From NCBI GenBank assembly GCA_031285975.1, contig JAITVE010000370.1, positions 1-10,723 on the forward strand: 10,723 nucleotides of DNA, written 5' to 3'. The position numbers were made by a program, and so were the translations under genes. The notes under the pieces were generated by a model. That model had not been told where the DNA came from and did not search any database. It saw only the letters and a list, made by a program, of their open reading frames with translations. This DNA comes from Candidatus Adiutrix sp. (GTDB lineage: Bacteria > Desulfobacterota > Desulfarculia > Adiutricales > Adiutricaceae). This document shows, piece by piece, positions 1-6,428 of the stretch; positions within the stretch are counted from its first letter, which is position 1, and every line of letters begins with the position of its first letter.

Positions 1-3
1 AAT

Positions 4-32
4 AAAAAGGGGCGCATGGCGCTCCTTTTTTT
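4..32 (+). terminator. Rho-independent terminator of an off-window upstream gene
   Basis: A 12-bp stem (arms 4-15 and 19-30, one G-T wobble) closes a 3-nt ATG loop and runs into a T tract. The A-rich 5' flank and T-rich 3' flank pair with each other, so it could also work in the reverse direction. It marks the end of a gene lying left of the window and separates it from the rhodanese gene. Confidence 0.8.
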
Positions 33-66
33 GTGTCTGCGCATGTGCCTTTTTTCCTACCGCCGT

Positions 67-95
67 TTGTCTTTGCGCCGTAAATCCAGTATAAT
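67..95 (+). promoter_or_regulatory. Sigma70-type promoter of the rhodanese gene
   Basis: TTGTCT (67-72, 4 of 6 matches to the -35 consensus) lies 17 bp before a perfect TATAAT (90-95). Transcription would start near 102, leaving a leader of about 22 nt that holds AAGGAG (112-117) before the ATG at 124. It sits just after the upstream terminator, as expected for an independent transcription unit. Confidence 0.65.
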
Positions 96-123
96 TGCCC
101 CTACGTTGGATAAGGAGAATTAT

Positions 124-1017
124 ATGAAAAAAAATCTATGCTTTGTTATGGGCCTTAGTGTGATGCTGGTTATGGCTTTTGCCGCGACAGCGGCGGCGCA
201 GCGGACGGTGGGCGGCGAGGTGGCAAAAAACGCCGCCGCGTATTTTGCGGAATTTCCGGCGGATGGGAATGTCATCAGGCCGGACATGCTCTTCTCAAAA
301 ATAACGGGCGGGGAGGACGTTTTTATTATCGACGTTCGCCGCCCGGCCGATTACGCGAAAGGGCATCTCAAGGGCGCGGTGAACCTGTCCTTCTTTGACC
401 GCTCGGTCTCGGACGCGCTGGAAATGATTCCGAACGACAAGCCCGTTTTTGTGTATTGCTATACCGGGCAAGCGGCGGCGCAGGTGACGGTGCTGCTGAA
501 CCTGGCCGGGAAAGCGGCCAAAAGCGTGCAGTCCGGCTTCGACAACGGCGTCAGCAAAACCGACGGGCACGCGGCCTTGCTGGAGCAAACCGCCAACCCC
601 TTGCCGGACAAAGCCTACCCCGTGGCTGACGACGACCTCAAGCTGGCCGTCAAACTCTATTTCATGGGGAAAGAGGCCCGCAACAACACCGAATTCGCCA
701 ACTACAACCTGTCCGCCGCCACCCTGAAAGGCTTTGTGGACGCCAAGAATCCCGACTACCTCATCGTTTCCGCCCGCCGCGCCGATGATTACGCGAAGGG
801 CCATATCCCCACCGCCCGAAACATCCCCTTCGGCAGGGGCATGGAAACAGGCCTGGCCGCGCTGCCGAAGGACAAAACCATTGTGGTCTACTGCTACACC
901 GGGCAGACCGCCGGGCAAACCATGGCCGTGCTCAGGATGATGGGGTATGAGGCCTATTCCATGAGCGGCGGCATGAATGCCTGGGCCAAAGAAGGCTTTG
1001 AGACCGTCGCCGACTGA
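124..1017 (+). CDS. Exported protein with two rhodanese domains
   Basis: Sulfurtransferase-like protein of 297 residues, probably periplasmic. A Sec signal peptide is clear: MKK, a hydrophobic stretch at about 5-20, then an Ala-rich cleavage region likely cut after Ala25. Two rhodanese domains follow, at roughly 48-145 and 190-292. Each has the pattern ADYAKGH or DDYAKGH, then a V-Y-C-Y-T-G-Q loop with the candidate catalytic cysteine at 112 and 257. Both cysteines are retained, so both domains could carry persulfide; in many two-domain rhodaneses one domain is inactive. The loop lacks the Arg of classic thiosulfate sulfurtransferases, so the physiological sulfur donor is not predictable. I chose ATG 124 because AAGGAG precedes it and the signal peptide begins there; the frame is open upstream to position 16, but that part overlaps the terminator and promoter. 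The gene stands alone between two terminators. The family call is firm, the substrate unknown. Confidence 0.88.
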   Translation: MKKNLCFVMGLSVMLVMAFAATAAAQRTVGGEVAKNAAAYFAEFPADGNVIRPDMLFSKITGGEDVFIIDVRRPADYAKGHLKGAVNLSFFDRSVSDALEMIPNDKPVFVYCYTGQAAAQVTVLLNLAGKAAKSVQSGFDNGVSKTDGHAALLEQTANPLPDKAYPVADDDLKLAVKLYFMGKEARNNTEFANYNLSAATLKGFVDAKNPDYLIVSARRADDYAKGHIPTARNIPFGRGMETGLAALPKDKTIVVYCYTGQTAGQTMAVLRMMGYEAYSMSGGMNAWAKEGFETVAD

Positions 1018-1027
1018 TTGCCGCCGC

Positions 1028-1072
1028 TTCGTGCCAACGCCATTAATATCATTGACGTTGGCACGAATTTTT
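1028..1072 (+). terminator. Terminator of the rhodanese gene
   Basis: A perfect 12-bp inverted repeat (TTCGTGCCAACG at 1028-1039 and its complement at 1056-1067) encloses a 16-nt AT-rich loop and is followed by five T residues. It begins 10 nt after the stop codon. The loop is longer than usual for an intrinsic terminator, but stem strength and T run fit. The next gene starts 31 nt later, so its promoter must overlap this hairpin or lie further upstream. Confidence 0.75.
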
Positions 1073-1103
1073 GTACGTTTATAGAGATTGGAGGAGCGCC
1101 GTC

Positions 1104-1790
1104 ATGGCCGCAAGTGACACCCTGCCCCCGGAGCGGTTAACTTTTTGGAGCCTTACGCGCCGGACTTTTGCCGCTATAAAAGAGCAGCCGCTGTTTTTCG
1201 GACTTATAGCCATAGTGATGCTTCCAACAAACGCGTTGGAATGGGGGGAATACGAAACAACTGAGATAATAGTAGCTTCACTTTTAGATACACTATTTTC
1301 CGGCGCTGTCGTGTACAGCATTTTTATGAATCAGGCGGAGGGCCATTTTGCTTCTTTGGGCCAAGCTCTCACCCCAACGTTGAGATGGCCGTTTATCGGG
1401 TTCACTTTGGTGAGCATCCTGCTTGTGATGCTGGTGAGGGGCGTGGAGGCCTGGTTGGACAGTGCTGAAGTCCCTCTGAGTCTCACCATTGTGGCATTCT
1501 TCGCTACTCTGGGACTGGCTCTCGGATTGGGTGCAATCTTCTTGGCCGCTATCCCGGCTTATGTGGTTGAAGGACTTGGCTTTTTTGCCAGCCTCCAACG
1601 TAGCCTGGAACTCACTAAAGGCCATCGCATGAGGATTTTTATTCTTTTGTTGAAGATTTTTGGGCTGTTCTTTCTGGCAAGTTTTCCGCTCAATGATAAC
1701 CTATTGTCCATGCTGGTGGATATTTTTCTATTAGCCTTTTTTGCCCTTATTTACTGCGACTTGCGGGCTCTTGAGGAAGAACGGGTTTGA
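1104..1790 (+). CDS. Unrecognised multi-pass inner-membrane protein
   Basis: A 228-residue membrane protein with about five or six hydrophobic segments (near 27-45, 58-75, 93-113, 124-155, 185-200 and 205-220). The stretch S-L-E-L-T-K-G-H-R-M-R-I-F near 175-187 resembles the motif in YciC-like and glycerophosphodiester-phosphodiesterase membrane-domain proteins (inference). That suggests a membrane scaffold role rather than a known enzyme; I see no catalytic motif. ATG 1104 is chosen because GGAGGAG (1090-1096) precedes it at good spacing; a TTG at 1071 in the same frame lies inside the terminator. The gene is visibly less GC-rich than its neighbours, partly because hydrophobic codons are T-rich. 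Its last 44 bp overlap the convergent methyltransferase gene. Confidence 0.75.
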   Translation: MAASDTLPPERLTFWSLTRRTFAAIKEQPLFFGLIAIVMLPTNALEWGEYETTEIIVASLLDTLFSGAVVYSIFMNQAEGHFASLGQALTPTLRWPFIGFTLVSILLVMLVRGVEAWLDSAEVPLSLTIVAFFATLGLALGLGAIFLAAIPAYVVEGLGFFASLQRSLELTKGHRMRIFILLLKIFGLFFLASFPLNDNLLSMLVDIFLLAFFALIYCDLRALEEERV

Positions 1791-2517
1791 CGGCCAGGAG
1801 CCATGACCAGTAGTAGGGTTTGTCCACCACGGGTTCCATGCGGCCGCCCGTGCGGCGGTCGGGGATGGGGGTGACCTGGTAGCCGGAGGCGGCGATGAAG
1901 GCAACGACTTCATCGGTTTGCCATTGGTTCCAATAGGCTTTCAGGTGGTTGTAGCCGGGGTCGAGATAGCCGTCAATCTCCCAGCGGCGCAGGGTTTCCG
2001 GGCCGAAATTGTCACGGATAATCAGGATTTTCGCGCCGGTCTCCATCAGGCGATCCAGCGGTTCGCGGTAGTCCGGGCAAAAGGTCAGGGTGTTGAGCAG
2101 CACCGCGATGTCATACGACTGGCCGCATACATCCTCAATCGCGCCGCAGGTGAGGCGTTCCGCCTCCAAACCGTGGCGCGGCAAGACTTCCCGGCCAATG
2201 TCTATCAAAGACGGGCTGTAGTCCAGCCCAAAATATTCCACGGCCAGGCCGCGTTTTTTGAAGGAATGCCACAGATAGCCGCTGCCGCAACCCGCGTCCA
2301 AAAGGCGCGGCGGCGCGGCGTATTGCCGGATGAAGGGAGCGGCGATGTCCGCGCCCATAAGGCTCGGCGGCGCTGCGCCGCGCCGAATGAAGGGAGTAAG
2401 TATTTCCGCGCATTGGGCTGCGGCGTCCATCTCGCCCTCCCCTTCCGCCCGGCGGCGGTAGAGGCCGCGCACGTTTTGGGAATGCTCCCAGATGTTGTCC
2501 GCTGGGTCAGGAATCAC
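1747..2517 (-). CDS. Class I SAM-dependent methyltransferase
   Basis: A 256-residue cytoplasmic methyltransferase with a Rossmann-type fold. Motif I is L-L-D-A-G-C-G-S-G (about 72-80), and the acidic residue that binds the SAM ribose is probably Asp99 in F-G-L-D-Y-S. The later A-V-L-L-N-T-L-T-F fits motif IV. The substrate cannot be read from sequence. It starts with GTG at 2517, which overlaps the ilvA stop codon as GTGA; the Shine-Dalgarno GAAGGG lies in the last codons of ilvA, so translation is probably coupled. The N-terminal part before motif I carries an imperfect tandem 19-residue duplication (39-57 and 58-76), described separately. The 3' end overlaps the convergent membrane-protein gene by 44 bp. 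It is the last gene of the four-gene run, and I see no terminator after it. Confidence 0.85.
   Translation of the reverse strand: MIPDPADNIWEHSQNVRGLYRRRAEGEGEMDAAAQCAEILTPFIRRGAAPPSLMGADIAAPFIRQYAAPPRLLDAGCGSGYLWHSFKKRGLAVEYFGLDYSPSLIDIGREVLPRHGLEAERLTCGAIEDVCGQSYDIAVLLNTLTFCPDYREPLDRLMETGAKILIIRDNFGPETLRRWEIDGYLDPGYNHLKAYWNQWQTDEVVAFIAASGYQVTPIPDRRTGGRMEPVVDKPYYWSWLLAVKPVLPQEPASRSK
2290..2403 (-). repeat. Imperfect 57-bp tandem duplication inside the methyltransferase
   Basis: Two adjacent 57-bp units (2347-2403 and 2290-2346) share 41 of 57 bases by hand alignment, with an identical ATGAAGGGAG block and conserved GC-rich cores. In protein they read as two 19-residue units sharing P-F-I-R, then A-A-P-P, then a hydrophobic Leu. 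The second unit runs directly into SAM motif I. The duplication keeps the frame. Confidence 0.7.
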
Positions 2518-4040
2518 AGCCAGCCCTTCACGCCCAAGGCTTCTATGGTTTCCGGGGCCAGGTTGGTGTAGTGGGGGCCGCGCTTTTCCAGGTCGGCCAT
2601 AAACTGCTCGCGGGCCTGGTCGGTCTCGAAGGACAGCACCACCAACGCCCGGCCCACCTGCTCGCCGGTGTGTACATAGCTGAAATAGGAAATCGTGCCC
2701 AGGGGCGCCATGCGTTCCAGGAATTCAGTCAGGGCGCCGGGGCGTTCCGGGAAATTGAGAATCGCGGCAAAGGGCCGCCGGAACATGGCGGGCTGGAAGG
2801 TGGCCACGCGGAAGCCGAGGTCGGCCCGGTCGGAAACGTCTTTAAAATCATAGCCCGCGGCGGCCCAAAGGCCTTCCAGCTTGGCGGCCTGGGACTTGGC
2901 CCCATCAAAGCCCACAATGGGGTAGGCCGTGGTGCGGTCGTTCTGCCCGCAGACGAGGTAGCTGATGTTCAGGCCCAGGGGGGCCACGGTTTTCAGCATG
3001 GCCAGCATCGCGCCGGGGCGTTCGTCGAGCCGGACTTGGTAATAGGGCTTGGACTCGTGCCCGGCCCCGGCCCGCCGGGAGATCATGGCCAGTTGCCGGA
3101 AATCGAGGTTGGCCCCGGTGAGGATGACTCCCACCTTCTGGCCCTTGAGCTGCTCGGACATTTTGCGGGCCGCCGCCAAACCCAGCGCGCCCGAAGGCTC
3201 GGAGAGAACGCGGGCCACCTGCCAGAATTTTTGAATGGCCCGCGAGGCCTCGCCCACCGTGACCGTGACCAGGTCGTCAAGCTGGCCGCGCAAAATTTCG
3301 AACGGCAGCCGCCCGGCCCGCTTCACCGCCGTGCCGTCGCAAAACACGTCCACATGGTCTAAAGTCACGGGCTCCCCGGCGGCGAAAGCGGCCTTCATAG
3401 AGGCCTGGCCCTCTTCCTCCACGCCAATAATTTTCACTTCCGGCGCATAGGTTTTAATGGCCGTGGCCACCCCGGCGGCCAGGCCGCCGCCGCCAATCTG
3501 CACAAAAACAACGTCCGGCCTGTGCGAGCCGACCATCAGTTCGTCGCCCAAAACCCCCTGCCCGGCCATGACCAGCATGTCGTCATACGGCGGCACGTAG
3601 AGGGCCCCGCTCTCACGGCAAAAGTCCGCCGCCGCTGCGGCGGCCTGGTCGAAATTATCGCCGACCTGGTGAATCTCCACCCAGGCTCCGCCGAGCCGGG
3701 CCGTGGCCTCCACCTTCAGCCGGGGGGCGGCCTTGGGCATGAACACGTGGGCGGAAACGCCCAGCCGCGCCGCCGCCAGGGCCACGCCCTGGGCGTGGTT
3801 GCCCGCCGAGGCTGCCGTCACGCCCACGGCCTTGGCCTCTTTCTCCCGCGCCTTCATGAAGTTGTAGGCTCCGCGCCATTTATAGGAGTGGATGGGAGAC
3901 AAATCCTCCCGCTTCAAAAGCATGTCCCAGCCCCCCGGCATGGGGTAGACCTCAAGGGGGGTCGGCTCCGCGACTTGGTAGATGCGGGTGCGGGCCTTCA
4001 TTATTTGGCTGAATAAAGATTCGGGGGTTATATCGGTCAC
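2514..4040 (-). CDS. ilvA: Threonine ammonia-lyase, biosynthetic long form
   Basis: A PLP enzyme that deaminates L-threonine to 2-oxobutanoate, the first committed step of isoleucine synthesis, in the cytoplasm. Its 508 residues match the long biosynthetic form (the E. coli enzyme is about 514). The catalytic domain covers about 10-320: Lys54 in S-Y-K-W-R-G is the Schiff-base lysine, S-A-G-N-H-A-Q-G (78-85) is the substrate loop, and G-G-G-G-L (183-187) binds the PLP phosphate. Two ACT-like regulatory domains follow (about 330-400 and 418-490); the second has the family motif F-P-E-R-P-G-A-L. They normally mediate isoleucine inhibition and valine activation. The start is GTG at 4040, preceded by AAAGGG; ATG 4001 is an alternative without a good Shine-Dalgarno. 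It lies 43 nt after pgsA and overlaps the methyltransferase by 4 nt. No leader-peptide attenuator is visible in the 43-nt gap. Confidence 0.95.
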   Translation of the reverse strand: MTDITPESLFSQIMKARTRIYQVAEPTPLEVYPMPGGWDMLLKREDLSPIHSYKWRGAYNFMKAREKEAKAVGVTAASAGNHAQGVALAAARLGVSAHVFMPKAAPRLKVEATARLGGAWVEIHQVGDNFDQAAAAAADFCRESGALYVPPYDDMLVMAGQGVLGDELMVGSHRPDVVFVQIGGGGLAAGVATAIKTYAPEVKIIGVEEEGQASMKAAFAAGEPVTLDHVDVFCDGTAVKRAGRLPFEILRGQLDDLVTVTVGEASRAIQKFWQVARVLSEPSGALGLAAARKMSEQLKGQKVGVILTGANLDFRQLAMISRRAGAGHESKPYYQVRLDERPGAMLAMLKTVAPLGLNISYLVCGQNDRTTAYPIVGFDGAKSQAAKLEGLWAAAGYDFKDVSDRADLGFRVATFQPAMFRRPFAAILNFPERPGALTEFLERMAPLGTISYFSYVHTGEQVGRALVVLSFETDQAREQFMADLEKRGPHYTNLAPETIEALGVKGWL

Positions 4041-4083
4041 GGTTGACCCTTTCTTGAATATACGCTTCGCGGGCTAAGTCACC

Positions 4084-4656
4084 CTATTTCTTATAAACTT
4101 TCAGGAAGTCACGGAAATACAAGGCCCCTGACCAGTAAGTAATAGCCAACGCGACATAAATAATCACGGTGCCGATCAAATGCAAATTCGCCCACAGCAA
4201 GTGGTAATGCCACATCAAACAGAACAGGGCAATGTTCTGGGCCAAAGTCTTTTGCTTGCCCGACTCGGACGCGCTGATGACCAACCCCTGCTCGGCGGCT
4301 ATGCCGCGCAACCCGGTCACGGCCATTTCGCGGGCGAGAATCATGAACACCACCCAGGCCTCTATCCGGCCCAGGGGGATGAGCATAATGAGGGCGGCGG
4401 AGACGAGCAGCTTGTCGGCCAAGGGGTCGAGGAATTTGCCCAGCGTGCTGACGAGGTTGTATTTGCGGGCCAGGTGCCCGTCCACCAAGTCGGTCAAAGC
4501 GGCCAGGAGGTAGAGGGTGGCCGCCACCCCGGAGATGACCGGCCCGCCGCCGGGATAGATCAGCATCAAAACGATGATGACCGGGATGGCGGTGAGCCGC
4601 CCGATGGTGATGCAGTTGGGCAATTGGGGATGGCTGGTCAGTCGGTTCCAGTTCAT
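4084..4656 (-). CDS. pgsA: CDP-diacylglycerol-glycerol-3-phosphate 3-phosphatidyltransferase
   Basis: Integral membrane enzyme that makes phosphatidylglycerophosphate from CDP-diacylglycerol and glycerol-3-phosphate, the committed step to phosphatidylglycerol and cardiolipin. It is 190 residues long, the usual family size. The full CDP-alcohol phosphotransferase signature is present: D56-x2-D59-G60-x2-A63-R64-x8-G73-x3-D77-x3-D81. The N-terminus N-C-I-T-I-G-R-L-T fits the family, and hydrophobic segments near 20-33, 40-55, 82-96, 99-115 and 145-180 give a multi-pass topology. ATG 4656 is chosen over the longer open frame because the family N-terminus begins here and AAGGTG lies 9 nt upstream, inside the last codons of the lytic transglycosylase. 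The gap to that gene is one base, so coupling is likely. The substrate (glycerol-3-phosphate rather than another alcohol) is inferred from overall similarity. Confidence 0.93.
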   Translation of the reverse strand: MNWNRLTSHPQLPNCITIGRLTAIPVIIVLMLIYPGGGPVISGVAATLYLLAALTDLVDGHLARKYNLVSTLGKFLDPLADKLLVSAALIMLIPLGRIEAWVVFMILAREMAVTGLRGIAAEQGLVISASESGKQKTLAQNIALFCLMWHYHLLWANLHLIGTVIIYVALAITYWSGALYFRDFLKVYKK

Positions 4657-4657
4657 G

Positions 4658-5983
4658 TCAGAATTCACCTTGATATTGCTGATAATTTCGCTTAACAATG
4701 ACCACGTAATTCCGGGTTTCCGGGATATTGGGAATTTTCCATTCGCGGGCCACCCGCGTGGGGCCCGCGTTGTAGGCGGCGATGGCCAGATCGAGGTTGC
4801 CGTTGAAACGGTCGAGCATCCAGCGCAGATAGCGGCTGCCGCCCATGATGTTCTGCTGCGGGTCAAAGGGATCGCGGCAGCCGACGGAGCGGGCGGTCTG
4901 GGGCATGAGTTGCATGAGCCCCTGGGCCCCGGCCCAGGAAACGGCCCCGGCGTCGAAGGCCGACTCGGAGCGGATAACCGCCGCGATGAGGGCCGGGTCT
5001 AAATTATAGGCCGAAGCCGCCTGCATGATGTAGGGACGGAGGCTGTTGTGGGTGAAACGGCGGCGGCCGCCGGTGAGGCCGCGCTGCACCTTGATGTCCA
5101 CCACGGTGATGTTGAACAGGCGGAAGCGGGGGTCGGCGGGCACATTGCTGATGTGCACCACGCCGTCCGCGTCCTTGAACATATAGACGGAAATTTCCCG
5201 CGTGTTGGGGGCCGGGGAAGCGGCGGCGTCGTGTATGGCCGGGGCAAAGTTGGCCGGGGCCTTGGGCGCTTCAGGCTTTTTGCGCAGATGCTCGGGCACC
5301 CAATAGGGGACGCTTTCCTCAGCAGCCTTTACCTGCCAATAGGGAGCGGCGGGGGCTTCCTCCGGCTTCTGCCAGTAGGGCCGGGCCTCGGCGGGCTTAT
5401 CCTGTATCCAGTACGGGCGGTCGTCCACTGGCGCGGCGGGCGGCTCTTCGACGGCCGCCGGCATCGACGGAGCCGTGTGCCAGGGCGACGTTTCCACGCC
5501 GCCGCTCACAATTTCTTCTTTGAGGATGATGCTGCGGCGGCCGCTCTCATCCACAGTGATAGCCGGGTTCGCGGCGGGCGTTTCGCCCCGGAGGGTCAAG
5601 GTTTTGCGGCCGCTTTCGTCCACGGTTATGTTCGGCGACGAGGCCCCGGCGTTGAGCGTCCAGCCAGCCGGTTCATTCGCCGGGAGGTTCGGCATCACAA
5701 CCTCTTCCGCGCCGTCGAGCATTATCACCTGGTTGCCGCGATCGTCCACCGTGATAACCAGGGGCGCGGCGGGGGGCAGCACGAAATCGTCTTCGGTCAA
5801 GTCTTCCGGCGCGACCTCGGGCGGCGTCGCGGGGGCCGGTTTGGCCGGGGCCGGTTTCGCGGGAGCCGCCTGCTCCGCAGCGGACGGCGCGAACAATGAC
5901 GACTCGGCCCGGAGTTCGGAACCGAACAGCAATATAGCGGCCAGCAAGGCTGTGCCCCTCATCAGTGGCGCCACAAAATTCAA
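4658..5983 (-). CDS. Exported SLT-type lytic transglycosylase with repeat linker
   Basis: A 441-residue murein lytic transglycosylase that would cleave the glycan strands of peptidoglycan in the periplasm. Order of parts: signal peptide (about 1-26, ending E-L-R-A-E); an Ala/Pro-rich stretch (34-75); three ITVD repeats (77-156); four PYW repeats (190-229); a DUF4124-like segment (about 266-290, M-F-K-D-A-D-G-V-V-H-I-S-N); and a C-terminal SLT domain (about 316-438). Catalytic Glu340 lies in I-R-S-E-S, followed by the family motif Q-G-L-M-Q-L-M-P, and the late A-Y-N-A-G-P motif is intact. The start is TTG at 5983, supported by AGAAGGG 8 nt upstream; ATG 5962 inside the signal peptide is the alternative, with a weaker Shine-Dalgarno. 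It heads the four-gene run. I see no convincing promoter in front of it. No lipobox is visible, so the protein is probably soluble or loosely held. Confidence 0.92.
   Translation of the reverse strand: MNFVAPLMRGTALLAAILLFGSELRAESSLFAPSAAEQAAPAKPAPAKPAPATPPEVAPEDLTEDDFVLPPAAPLVITVDDRGNQVIMLDGAEEVVMPNLPANEPAGWTLNAGASSPNITVDESGRKTLTLRGETPAANPAITVDESGRRSIILKEEIVSGGVETSPWHTAPSMPAAVEEPPAAPVDDRPYWIQDKPAEARPYWQKPEEAPAAPYWQVKAAEESVPYWVPEHLRKKPEAPKAPANFAPAIHDAAASPAPNTREISVYMFKDADGVVHISNVPADPRFRLFNITVVDIKVQRGLTGGRRRFTHNSLRPYIMQAASAYNLDPALIAAVIRSESAFDAGAVSWAGAQGLMQLMPQTARSVGCRDPFDPQQNIMGGSRYLRWMLDRFNGNLDLAIAAYNAGPTRVAREWKIPNIPETRNYVVIVKRNYQQYQGEF
5294..5419 (-). repeat. PYW repeat block in the lytic transglycosylase
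   Basis: Four copies of (R/V/P)-P-Y-W occur at residues 190-192, 202-204, 214-216 and 227-229, spaced 12, 12 and 13 residues. Between them lie Lys, Glu, Pro and Ala residues. The periodic aromatic triplet in a Pro/Ala-rich linker looks like a surface- or wall-binding stalk rather than random low complexity. I do not recognise it as a named domain. Confidence 0.7.
5516..5755 (-). repeat. ITVD-(D/E)-x-G repeats in the lytic transglycosylase
   Basis: Three 15-residue units begin at residues 77, 119 and 142, each reading I-T-V-D-(D/E)-x-G followed by a short hydrophobic strand such as T-L-T-L-R-G or S-I-I-L-K-E. The last two are nearly identical over their first nine residues. They look like repeated beta-hairpins in the N-terminal region of the enzyme. 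Confidence 0.65.
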
Positions 5984-6086
5984 GCCGCGAACCCTTCTAT
6001 ATCTCTAATACGTCCGCTGGACAGCCAACGGTTCGGCTTCACAATCGAGCAGAAAAACAGCGTGCCGACAAGCCGCTCCACTGGAA

Positions 6087-6113
6087 ATGGATTCCTGCCT
6101 TCGCAGGAATGAC
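6087..6113. repeat. Short palindromic repeat, ATTCC-type, copy 1
   Basis: A perfect 8-bp inverted repeat, ATTCCTGC (6091-6098) and GCAGGAAT (6103-6110), with a CTTC loop, flanked by ATGG and GAC. On the minus strand it reads as V-I-P-A-K-A-G-I-H, the hallmark of the small dispersed palindromes found in many proteobacteria and resembling neisserial dRS3. Confidence 0.75.
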
Positions 6114-6156
6114 GATGGGGCGGGAGTGACAGTGGGTGTTAACCCTACAAAAGGCA

Positions 6157-6182
6157 TAGATTCCGGCTTCCGCCGGAATGAC
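6157..6182. repeat. Short palindromic repeat, ATTCC-type, copy 2
   Basis: A perfect 8-bp inverted repeat, ATTCCGGC (6160-6167) and GCCGGAAT (6172-6179), with a TTCC loop, followed by GAC. It has the same orientation as copy 1, 69 bp further on. Stem bases differ from copy 1 but pairing is kept, so the copies are related but not a recent duplication. Confidence 0.75.
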
Positions 6183-6255
6183 GGTAGTAGCCATGGTGCC
6201 GACGACTCCCCCACACAGCCGCCGCAACTATTGACTAACCGCACCCTCTTGGGAT

Positions 6256-6377
6256 CCAGGGGGTATCCCCCTGGCGTGCGGAGAGTCCAGAGAGGGGCTC
6301 GCGTTAGCCCCTCTCTGGCGGGGTTTAAATTCGAACCCGATAGGGTTTGAATAAACTGAGATTGCGCGACAGCGCAA
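6256..6377. repeat. Run of four hairpins downstream of the transaldolase gene
   Basis: Hairpins at 6256-6274 (8-bp stem CCAGGGGG, TAT loop), 6287-6318 (13-bp perfect stem CCAGAGAGGGGCT, 6-nt loop), 6329-6352 (10-bp stem with one G-T pair, GATA loop) and 6362-6377 (6-bp stem TTGCGC, GACA loop). None is followed by a T tract on either strand. They could end or protect the transcript of the folK run, or be a composite repeat element. Confidence 0.6.
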
Positions 6378-6428
6378 AGATTGGGCAGAGCCCCATACTA
6401 CTCCAGATTCTTCGCCGCACAAGCGTCC

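Larger units (their letters stand above)
5984..6428. other. Repeat-rich intergenic region between two left-reading gene runs
   Basis: This 445-bp stretch separates the transaldolase stop from the lytic transglycosylase start. Open frames here (such as 6005-6244 on the minus strand) read through palindromic repeats, lack a convincing start signal and look non-coding. It holds two short palindromic repeats and a run of four hairpins, listed separately. A terminator for the folK run and a promoter for the lytic transglycosylase run should both lie here; neither has a textbook form. Confidence 0.6.

Noticed and set aside
16..123. Upstream extension of the rhodanese reading frame
   Set aside because: It overlaps the terminator and promoter; ATG 124 has AAGGAG and begins a good signal peptide.
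1058..1085. TTGGCA and TATAGA as a promoter for the membrane protein
   Set aside because: The predicted start would fall in the ribosome binding site and the -35 lies in the terminator stem.
2571..3362. Long open frame opposite ilvA
   Set aside because: It is a high-GC shadow of ilvA with no family features and a composition set by the other strand.
4657..4866. Longer N-terminus for pgsA
   Set aside because: It overlaps the lytic transglycosylase in another frame and lacks family similarity; ATG 4656 fits both Shine-Dalgarno and family N-terminus.
6005..6244. Possible small gene in the intergenic gap, minus strand
   Set aside because: Its peptide is a translation of the ATTCC-type palindromes (V-I-P-A-K-A-G-I), with no start signal.
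6320..6355. TTCGAACCC sequence suggesting a tRNA T-arm
   Set aside because: The loop is the wrong size and no acceptor, D or anticodon arms can be placed around it.
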